Source: JBCCEV01 sp039030125 (GTDB taxonomy: Bacteria; Pseudomonadota; Gammaproteobacteria; Ga0077536). Taken from it: DNA of 8,898 nt. The translations under genes and the position numbers were made by a program. The stretch lies in the NCBI GenBank assembly GCA_039030125.1, contig JBCCEV010000164.1, forward strand, positions 1 through 8,898, written 5' to 3'. Under the pieces are notes generated by a model. It did not search any database and was not told where the DNA came from. It saw nothing but the letters and a program-made list of their open reading frames with translations. Shown piece after piece: positions 1-6,900 of the stretch (positions within the stretch are counted from its first letter, which is position 1; the number at the start of each line of letters is the position of its first letter).

Positions 1-1314
1 CCCGAAACCGCGCGCCGGGGGAATATTTATGGGATCGTAGGAATGACGATCGCGGTACTGGCCACGATCTTCGGTGATCAGGTGAGCGACTATATCGCGC
101 TCGTCATTACCATGGCCGCCGGCGGCAGCCTGGGGGTTATCGCCGCCCGTCGCGTGCAAATGACGGAGATGCCGGAACTCGTCGCCATATTGCACAGCTT
201 TGTCGGGCTAGCCGCCGTACTTATCGGCTTTGCAACTTACCTTGGTGGGGTGGGTTATTACGCAGGCGTTGAACGCGCGATCCACGAAGTAGAGATCTAC
301 CTTGGGATCCTGATTGGCGCTGTCACCTTTACGGGCTCGGTTGTGGCTTTCGGGAAACTGCGTGGCCTAATTGATGGCAAACCGATGCTCTTGCCCGCGA
401 GGCACTGGTTGAACCTGAGCTTGGGGATTGCTTGCATATGGTTGGCGACCCAATTCGTCGGCAACGACTCGTTTGGACTGGCAATGTTGATGTTGCTCAT
501 CATGACGCTGATTGCATTCGCGTTCGGCGTACACATGGTCATGGCCATCGGTGGTGCCGACATGCCCGTCGTTGTCTCGATGCTCAATAGCTACTCCGGT
601 TGGGCCGCGGCCGCCACCGGGTTCATGCTTTCCAATGATCTATTGATTGTGACCGGCGCGCTGGTGGGGAGCAGCGGTGCAATTTTGAGCTACATCATGT
701 GTCGCGCGATGAACCGGCACTTCCTGGCCGTGATTGCAGGTGGCTTCGGAACCTCCTCCGGTGGTGTCGTTGGTGAGGTGGATGGCGAGGTAACGTCGTT
801 GAACGCTGGTGAGACCGCGGATTTATTGCGCGAGGCTGCCCGGGTAATTATCGTTCCCGGCTACGGTATGGCGGTGGCGCAAGCGCAAAACACGGTTTTC
901 GAAATTACAAAAACGCTGCGCAACAAAGGTAAGGAGGTTCGCTTTGCGATTCATCCTGTTGCGGGCCGAATGCCCGGCCACATGAATGTGTTGTTAGCCG
1001 AGGCGCGCGTTCCTTACGACATCGTTCTAGAGATGGACGAAATCAATGAGGACTTTCCGGAAACCGACGTTGTGTTAGTGATAGGCGCGAACGACATCGT
1101 GAATCCTTCGGCACAAGAAGTCCCCGATAGCCCGATTGCGGGAATGCCAGTCCTCGAAGTTTGGAAAGCCAGTACCACTGTTGTGCTTAAACGCAGCATG
1201 GCCAGCGGTTACGCGGGTGTTGATAACCCCCTGTTTTTCAGGGAAAACACCGAAATGCTCTTTGGGGATGCAAAAGCCTCGCTTGATGAGGTGCTGGTCG
1301 CGTTAAACCAATAA
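1..1314 (+). CDS. pntB: NAD(P) transhydrogenase subunit beta, 5'-truncated by window edge
   Basis: This is the beta subunit of the proton-translocating NAD(P)+ transhydrogenase. The enzyme sits in the inner membrane and uses the proton gradient to drive hydride transfer from NADH to NADP+. The frame is open from base 1; its first codons read PETARRGNIYGIVG, matching the E. coli PntB stretch HETSRQGNNFGIAG. The ATG at 43 is therefore internal, and about 26 N-terminal residues lie outside the window. Family blocks follow: MTEMPELVAILHSFVGLAAV, GAVTFTGSVVAFGKL, GGADMPVVVSMLNSYSGWAA and SNDLLIVTGALVGSSGAILS in the membrane domain II. The NADP(H)-binding domain III has GYGMAVAQAQ (859-888), HPVAGRMPGHMNVLLAEA and a C-terminal LFGDAKAS. 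The histidine at 283-285 lines up with the proton-channel His91 of E. coli. The subunit pairs with PntA, whose gene is probably just upstream. The gene ends at TAA 1312-1314 before a strong terminator. Confidence 0.97.
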   Translation, partial: PETARRGNIYGIVGMTIAVLATIFGDQVSDYIALVITMAAGGSLGVIAARRVQMTEMPELVAILHSFVGLAAVLIGFATYLGGVGYYAGVERAIHEVEIYLGILIGAVTFTGSVVAFGKLRGLIDGKPMLLPARHWLNLSLGIACIWLATQFVGNDSFGLAMLMLLIMTLIAFAFGVHMVMAIGGADMPVVVSMLNSYSGWAAAATGFMLSNDLLIVTGALVGSSGAILSYIMCRAMNRHFLAVIAGGFGTSSGGVVGEVDGEVTSLNAGETADLLREAARVIIVPGYGMAVAQAQNTVFEITKTLRNKGKEVRFAIHPVAGRMPGHMNVLLAEARVPYDIVLEMDEINEDFPETDVVLVIGANDIVNPSAQEVPDSPIAGMPVLEVWKASTTVVLKRSMASGYAGVDNPLFFRENTEMLFGDAKASLDEVLVALNQ

Positions 1315-1340
1315 CAACCTGGCGGCTGCACGTTTAAACG

Positions 1341-1376
1341 AAAAAAAAAGCGGCCCCTGGGGCCGCTTTTTTAGTG
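1341..1376. terminator. Bidirectional rho-independent terminator between convergent genes
   Basis: A GC-rich stem, GCGGCC (1350-1355) with GGCCGC (1361-1366) and a CCTGG loop, is flanked by an A run (1341-1349) on the left and a T run (1367-1372) on the right. Read rightward it ends pntB, 35 bases after the stop. Read leftward it has a nine-U tail and ends the minus-strand operon, about 25 bases after the oxidoreductase stop. The symmetry fits the convergent arrangement. Confidence 0.92.
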
Positions 1377-1390
1377 GCTTTTAGCCGACG

Positions 1391-2404
1391 CTAGGGCTCC
1401 GACACGCGCATCATCAGTTTCCCTTGATTCGCTCCCGTATAGAGCTTCTTCAATGACTCCAATGCATTCTCTAATCCGTCGTAGACGTCTTGGCGAATTT
1501 TGATATCGCCATTAGCCATCCAGCCGGCGAGATCTTGAATAGCTTCAGGGTAGCGCTCGGCATAATCGAGAACAATGAAACCCTGGATGCGCAGGCGTTG
1601 CATGAGGATCATGTCGTAATTGCTCGGCCCCGGAACCGCTTCAGTTGCGTTGTATTGCGAGATCAAGCCGCAGGTGGGGATCCGACCTTTGAAATTCATT
1701 TGCTTCAAGCAAGCATTGAGGATCTCGCCGCCTACATTATCGAAGTAAACGTCAATTCCATCCGGGCAGGCTTTCTTTAGTGCGCCAGGGATGTCTTCGG
1801 TTTTGTAATTTATCGCCGCGTCGAAACCGAGCTCCTTGGTGATCCATTCACACTTCTCGTCGGTGCCGGCGAGTCCAACGGCGCGGCAACCTTTGATCTT
1901 TGCGATTTGCCCGACAATTGAGCCGACCGCGCCCGCAGCCGCCGAGACCACCACTGTTTCACCCTCCTTGGGCTGTCCTAAATCAAGCAAACCGAAATAT
2001 GCGGTTGGACCGACGACAGCGAAGGTGCCAAAGGCATCAATAAGCGGAATTGGCTCGGTGCCGGGCATCACTTGTACCGTCTCTGGCGTGCCCAATTGGT
2101 AATCCGACCAGCTTCCTAGTCCGCTGACGATATCGCCTTCTTTGTACGCCGGATTTTTAGACTTCATGACTTTGCCGCAAACCACACCACGCATGGGCGC
2201 GCCCAATTCGACCGGCGGCATGTATTGATCCATATCGCTCATCCAAATCCGATTGGTTGGATCGAGTGATAGGTAATTAAGTTTGAACAAACATTGCCCG
2301 TCCTCGGGTTCTGGGATCGCTTCTTGTTCCAAACTCAAGACATCGTCGGTGAGATCGCCGACAGGTCGTTTTCTCAAACGCCAAACACGATTTGTATCGC
2401 TCAT
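1391..2404 (-). CDS. NADP-dependent oxidoreductase, MDR superfamily, CurA / LTB4 12-hydroxydehydrogenase type
   Basis: This 337-residue zinc-independent medium-chain reductase resembles E. coli CurA (NADPH-dependent curcumin reductase) and mammalian prostaglandin/leukotriene reductases, which reduce the double bond of alpha,beta-unsaturated carbonyl compounds with NADPH. Family marks are YLSLDPTNRIWM (residues 44-55), GPTAYFGL (132-139), the nucleotide-binding AAAGAVGS (155-162) opening the Rossmann domain, FDNVGGEIL (221-229) and the C-terminal GKLMMRV. The structural zinc cysteines of classical alcohol dehydrogenases are absent, as expected for this branch. Length is normal and the gene looks intact. 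The start is supported by AGGA (plus-strand 2411-2414), six bases before the ATG. It lies 48 bases downstream of the hydrolase gene on the same strand, so the two are probably co-transcribed. The natural substrate cannot be read from sequence; detoxification of reactive enones or reduction of a pathway intermediate are both possible. Confidence 0.9.
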   Translation of the reverse strand: MSDTNRVWRLRKRPVGDLTDDVLSLEQEAIPEPEDGQCLFKLNYLSLDPTNRIWMSDMDQYMPPVELGAPMRGVVCGKVMKSKNPAYKEGDIVSGLGSWSDYQLGTPETVQVMPGTEPIPLIDAFGTFAVVGPTAYFGLLDLGQPKEGETVVVSAAAGAVGSIVGQIAKIKGCRAVGLAGTDEKCEWITKELGFDAAINYKTEDIPGALKKACPDGIDVYFDNVGGEILNACLKQMNFKGRIPTCGLISQYNATEAVPGPSNYDMILMQRLRIQGFIVLDYAERYPEAIQDLAGWMANGDIKIRQDVYDGLENALESLKKLYTGANQGKLMMRVSEP

Positions 2405-2410
2405 GAATAT

Positions 2411-2414
2411 TCCT
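2411..2414 (-). promoter_or_regulatory. Ribosome binding site of the CurA-like gene
   Basis: AGGA on the minus strand, six bases upstream of the ATG at 2404-2402. This is the clearest Shine-Dalgarno sequence in the window and it fixes the start codon. Its place in the 48-base gap fits a second gene of an operon being translated independently. Confidence 0.7.
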
Positions 2415-2452
2415 AAATCGATAGATAAGTGGAAATTGCGAAACTCGCGGTA

Positions 2453-3502
2453 CTAACTCGCGAGTAATTCTTTTAAATGGTTATCGAGCGTCTCGATATA
2501 CTCCGGTTCGATACCGAACAAGCCAAGGTGACCGCAAATACTCGGCAGCACCCGAAACTCACTATTCGGAACTAGTTTTTGCTCACGCTCGCAATCTTGC
2601 GGAGGAAAGAACATATCCGTTTCAATGGGCATAACGAAGGTCTTTGCGGTGATCTTCCCAAGCGCCACACTAAGATCACCGTTCGTCATCCGACTCACGT
2701 CCCCGCGCTGCCATTTCCACGCCATCCATAGCAAGGCGTTAGGATCCATGGCGCAAAAATAAGCTTCCATGAAACCCACCTGGAAGTCGTTGGCTGAACT
2801 AAACCCAAGTTCCCGCCATTTTTCCTGGATGAAGAACTCGGTGCACCATCCCATGACGGACCACAACATTGCGTGTCGGCTCAGGCCTTCGCGCACTTCG
2901 GTATTTGAGCCGTACCAGCCGTTTTGGTAACCCGGATCCGAAGTGATGGAATCGATGAGCGTTTGGGCGTAGAGAAAATCGTGATCGGTGTTTTTGGCAA
3001 AGCCCGCGACCGGCGCGGCACGCTCGACCATCTCTGGATAGCGAACCGCCCATTCGTAGGTCTGTTGCGCGCCCATCGAGCCGCCGACAACTAGAGCCAG
3101 CTTGTCTAACCCAAAGTGTTCAGTAATGAGTTTATGCTGCGCACGCACGTCATCGCCGATGCGAACCTTCGGAAAGCGGGCCATGGCGAAAGGCCCATCG
3201 GTATTGTGGGGAGAACTCGACACGCCATTGCCGATTTGATTGACGATGATGATGAAGTATTTGCCGGGATCCAGCGCTCGATTTTCGCCAACCCATAAAT
3301 CAGCCATCACCTTGCTAGTGCCGGAGTACCAAGTGGGCACCAGAATCGCGTTGCTCCGGTTGGCATCGAGTTTCCCGTAGGTGGCGTAGGCCAACTGCAA
3401 ACCGTGAAGGCAATCCCCGTCTTCAAGGACGAAATCGCCGCAATCGAATAGTTCAAAGGGGCCCTGCGCTTCTTGGCCGTAGAGTGGGTTATCAATTGGC
3501 AT
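2453..3502 (-). CDS. Alpha/beta hydrolase of the homoserine O-acetyltransferase (MetX-like) superfamily
   Basis: This 349-residue cytoplasmic alpha/beta-hydrolase-fold protein is related to MetX-type acyltransferases. The nucleophile elbow is GGSMGAQQ with Ser142. The other triad members are probably Asp296 (ETDMFFPPQD) and His325 (CGHLGLFGI). The N-terminal block LAYATYGKLDANRSNAIL (37-54) is the usual MetX opening. However, the following oxyanion-side motif is PTWYSGTS (56-63) rather than the HALTGSSH-like stretch of true homoserine acetyltransferases. I therefore class it as a MetX-like hydrolase or acyltransferase of unknown substrate and do not assign metX. It is the promoter-proximal gene of the minus-strand pair, with the CurA-like reductase 48 bases downstream. 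Start choice: ATG at 3502-3500 with a weak AGAG about ten bases upstream, and a promoter candidate some 65 bases further up. No truncation is seen. Confidence 0.85.
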   Translation of the reverse strand: MPIDNPLYGQEAQGPFELFDCGDFVLEDGDCLHGLQLAYATYGKLDANRSNAILVPTWYSGTSKVMADLWVGENRALDPGKYFIIIVNQIGNGVSSSPHNTDGPFAMARFPKVRIGDDVRAQHKLITEHFGLDKLALVVGGSMGAQQTYEWAVRYPEMVERAAPVAGFAKNTDHDFLYAQTLIDSITSDPGYQNGWYGSNTEVREGLSRHAMLWSVMGWCTEFFIQEKWRELGFSSANDFQVGFMEAYFCAMDPNALLWMAWKWQRGDVSRMTNGDLSVALGKITAKTFVMPIETDMFFPPQDCEREQKLVPNSEFRVLPSICGHLGLFGIEPEYIETLDNHLKELLAS

Positions 3503-3569
3503 GGCGAAGTATCTCTAAAAATATTTAATAAACAATCAGTTACGCTAAATTCGGGCGGCAGCGGCGCTT

Positions 3570-3598
3570 ATCATAAGACCCGCCGAACCAATCGCCAA
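3570..3598 (-). promoter_or_regulatory. Candidate sigma70-type promoter for the hydrolase-reductase operon
   Basis: On the minus strand, TTGGCG (3598-3593) and TATGAT (3575-3570) are separated by exactly 17 bases; the -10 matches consensus at five of six positions. Transcription would begin near 3563, giving a leader of about 60 bases. The -10 lies within CTTATGATAAG, whose five-base arms are symmetric, so a repressor could also bind here. No experimental support. Confidence 0.45.
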
Positions 3599-3656
3599 AT
3601 ACCGGCCGATTTCGAACCTCGAAACGATCTCAAGCTTTGGCGCTTTGTGCTTGATT

Positions 3657-3672
3657 TGTGATCTGCGTCACA
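3657..3672. promoter_or_regulatory. CRP/Vfr-type operator, TGTGA-N6-TCACA
   Basis: The site reads TGTGA, six bases (TCTGCG), TCACA: both five-base half-sites match the enterobacterial CRP consensus perfectly at the correct spacing, in the shared promoter region of two divergent genes. The centre (3664.5) lies about 62 bases upstream of the start predicted from the plus-strand promoter candidate, the usual class I activation distance. It lies about 101 bases upstream of the predicted minus-strand start. Binding of a CRP-family protein is inferred from sequence only. Confidence 0.65.
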
Positions 3673-3691
3673 GTTCATGAAATGCGCAGAT

Positions 3692-3720
3692 TTGCCGCCG
3701 AGAGCGTTTAAAGATATCCT
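3692..3720 (+). promoter_or_regulatory. Candidate CRP-dependent promoter of the giant adhesin gene
   Basis: TTGCCG (3692-3697) and TATCCT (3715-3720) are spaced by 17 bases. Both boxes match consensus at only four of six positions, as is common for activator-dependent promoters. A start near 3727 would place the CRP-like site at about -62. It also implies a leader of roughly 225 bases before the ATG at 3953, so a closer promoter cannot be excluded. Confidence 0.35.
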
Positions 3721-3903
3721 TATCAACCAATAACTTACAAGATATTTTCGATAAAACTTTCAAGTTTTTAGTTGATTTTTCGCAGGGATCCTGCCGCAAG
3801 GGTGTTTTTCACCTGTTTTCACGGCCGCGAAGCGGGACGCAAGTCTCAGAAAACACAATAAAACGTTAACTAATATCGCGACCCGACGATAAACACAGTT
3901 GAA

Positions 3904-3919
3904 ATCGGTCCATACCGAT
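3904..3919 (+). other. Hairpin in the adhesin leader
   Basis: Perfect six-base arms ATCGGT and ACCGAT enclose a four-base loop, CCAT. The hairpin ends 33 bases before the ATG and has no T run, so it is not a terminator. It may affect RNA stability or translation of the long gene, or be chance. Confidence 0.35.
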
Positions 3920-3952
3920 ACCGTGGGTGGAGAACACTAGCAGGCCCTTTTG

Positions 3953-6900
3953 ATGGTCAATCGCATAAGGCGGGCGTTTAAGAGCATTTTTCGCCAGACG
4001 CCGCCGAAACTACATTACCCGGGCGCCCACCCGGGCGGTCTTGCACCGCGAGCAAAGCTCGACGAGTCGCTGACTGCGCTCGAACCGCGCTGTATGTTCG
4101 ATGGCGCCGGTATGGTGACCGCAATTGAGAACCTCGCTGACGATGCAGCCGCGCAGCAGGCCGAAACTGCTTTCGCAAACGGCGAGACCAACGCAGATAC
4201 GCCAGCCGATCCCGAGCATGAGGCGCTCATGGAAGCACTGGTCGGCGATCATGATGGTGCACCAAATGAGATCGTTTTCGTCGATACCGGCGTCGAGGGT
4301 TACGAATCGATCCTCGCCGGCATTGATTCGGATGTCGAAATTGTTTTACTGCAAACGGACCGGGACGGAATCGAGCAGATTGCGGACGTCCTCTCCGAGC
4401 GCGATTCTATTGATGCCGTCCATATTATTTCCCACGGCGATGCTGGTGCGCTGCGCCTTGGTAATACCGTTCTCACGCAAGCATCGATGTCCGGAGAACA
4501 CGCTGACGAGCTTGCGGTCATCCGACAGGCGCTCTCCGACGACGCCGATGTACTGATTTACGGATGTAACTTTGCCGAGGGTGAAGCGGGCAAAGCTGCG
4601 GCCGACACGCTCGCCGCGCTAACGGGCGCCGACATCGCGGCATCAGATGATTTGACTGGCGCAACTGAACGCGGCGGCGACTGGGTTCTTGAAACTGAAA
4701 TTGGCGATATTGATGCTGGCGTCATTGTCGGTGACGTCGGCCAAGCAAGCTTCAGCGGTTTACTCACTACAACGATCGACTGGTCAGATTACACGAGCTC
4801 AACTGAATTCCCGCCGAATCTTGATGGCACCACTACCGCCGACATCACAGAGGGCGGTGTCACGGTTAATTTTCGTGTGGATACCGATGCTGCCGGACCG
4901 ACCGATACCGCGTCTGCGGGCAACACCGCCGAAACCATTGCCGGAACGCGTGGCGGCCTGGTCGACTATTTGCAGCTTTACGCGGACAACGCCACCCAGA
5001 CCGACACTCAAACCTATGAGCTGACTTTCTCGAGCGCGGTCAATAATCTGAATTTCACGCTCAGCGACATCGACAGTTTGACTGGCCAGTTTCAGGACGA
5101 GTTGGTGATAGAGGCATGGACCGGCGGTATTGGTGGTACTGCTGTTGGCTTAAGCGCTAGCGAGGTAACGCTAGACGGTGCGCCGTCGCTTACCTTCACC
5201 GATGCCACCGATACCTTCTTGGCGATCTTCAACAACAATGTTGATAGCGCTGATCCATTTGGCAATGCGGAAATTACTTTTGCGAATGCTGTCGACGCCG
5301 TTCGAATAACCTACTCCCAAGGATCCTCCGCGCCCGCTACCGGAGGAGTCCAAGCGGTCGGTCTGCATGACATCACTTGGAACCGTGATGTGACCGCTAC
5401 CGACGATACGCCCGCGGCTATCGATGACAACTCGACAGCGGCGGGCAATGTGCTCACCAACGACGTGGATCCGGATGAAACGCCGGGGTTGATGGTGACC
5501 GAATTGAATGGCTCAGGGGCCGCTGTGGGCACGCCAACCGTGCTGGCTAGTGGGGCGACGTTAACACTTAATGCGAATGGCACTTATAACTACGACCCGT
5601 CTACTTCTGCCACCTTAAACGGAATGTCGGCCGGTCAGTCGATGACCGATACGTTCACCTACCAAGTGACCGATGCTGGCGGCGCAACGGACACCGCGAC
5701 GGTTACGATCACCATCAACGGCGCTAACGACGCTCCGACGCCGACCGCAGACTCTGGAACCGTTGGTGAAGATGATGGCGTTACCGCCATCAATGTTCTT
5801 TCAAATGATTCGGATCCGGAAGGCGATACGCTAACGGTGACCGGCCTTGATACCTCAGGTACTTCAGGATCGGCGACCGTTGGGGTTGGTGGCGCCATCA
5901 ACTACAGCCCCAACGGCCAGTTTAATAGCCTTTCTGTCGGGCAGACGGCAACCGATACCGTGACCTATACGGTCAGTGACGACGGTGGCGCGACCAGCAC
6001 TGAAACCGTAACGGTTACCGTTACGGGCGTTAACGACACGCCCACTGCGAACGATGATTCGCCCGGACCGTTTGCTAACAGCTCCGGCGATTCAGTTTTG
6101 GATCTCGTGGGTAACGACACTGATCCGGACAGCAGTGATGTTTTGACGGTCTCCGCGATCAATACCACCGGTACCTTGGGCTCGGTGACATTAAATTCTG
6201 GAACGGTGACCTACAACCCGAACGGCGCGTTCGCAGGGCTTAGCGCTGGAATGACGGCGACGGACACCTTTACCTATACGGTGTCGGACGGCAATGGCGG
6301 CACTGAAACCGCCACCGTGACGGTGACGATTAGTGGGGCCGAAGTTGATGCTGTTGATGATTCGGGTGCAACCGATGAGGACACGGCCTTGGTTGTTGGC
6401 GCCAATGGCGTGCTCGGCAACGATACCGACTCAGATGTCGCGACGGTTATCACTGCAAATCGCACATTGAATTACGACGCGGGTCTTGATTCGCCCAGTG
6501 GTGACGGCACGTGGCGCGATGAAGAAGGGTCCGCTTTCAACTGGGACTACGGTGCGGGCATTTCGTTTAATGGGTCACCGGGTTCTGCACACACAGGGAT
6601 AACCGCCTCGTACACGTTTGATGGTAGCGCTGTCGCGGGGTTTAACGATCCGGGCGCTGGCACCGGCGATGACGAATCGTTTTCGAACCTCCCAGGTGAT
6701 CCCTCGGTCGCCGATGCCACCTTCGAAATGTGGGTTCGTTTAACGGCTAACGGTGACCAAGACGTTCTTTTCGAAAGTGGCGCCGGCGGCGATGGTATTT
6801 CACTGAGCTACGACGGCTCGGTAGGTACTAATGGCCGGCTGGAATTCAAGGTAAAGGACGGCGCCGATGATACTCAAGTATTTGTGGATTTGGACTCAGT

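Larger units (their letters stand above)
3503..3952. other. 450-base divergent intergenic control region
   Basis: No convincing gene lies here. The stretch separates the leftward hydrolase operon from the rightward giant adhesin gene, so both promoters should be inside it. It is visibly richer in A and T than its flanks, especially 3700-3780. It holds a CRP-like palindrome (3657-3672), a promoter candidate for each direction, a seven-base inverted repeat (3661-3667 with 3685-3691), and small hairpins at 3782-3794, 3801-3813, 3825-3835 and 3904-3919 that would fall in the adhesin leader RNA. Confidence 0.75.

Noticed and set aside
43..1314. Taking the ATG at 43 as the pntB start.
   Set aside because: The frame is open to base 1 and the preceding 14 codons match the conserved PntB sequence, so the real start is upstream of the window.
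2453..3502. Calling the hydrolase metX.
   Set aside because: The fold and triad fit, but the PTWYSG block departs from the homoserine acetyltransferase signature and no methionine genes are adjacent.
3473..3661. A 62-codon plus-strand open frame across the divergent region.
   Set aside because: It overlaps the start of the hydrolase gene antisense, has no ribosome site or recognisable motif, and spans the promoter elements.
3834..3843. GGGACGCAAG after a small hairpin resembles the core of a cyclic-di-GMP-I (GEMM) riboswitch.
   Set aside because: The expected GGCAAACC upstream and the GCC-x-CGG-x-CUAA plus GUAGGUAGC-type 3' half are missing, and the P3 stem cannot be drawn. A covariance search of 3780-3952 would settle it.
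4125..4556. A 143-codon plus-strand frame inside the DUF4347 region.
   Set aside because: It is a shadow of the giant gene in another frame; its product is Ser/Arg-rich low-quality sequence, while the main frame gives a clear domain.
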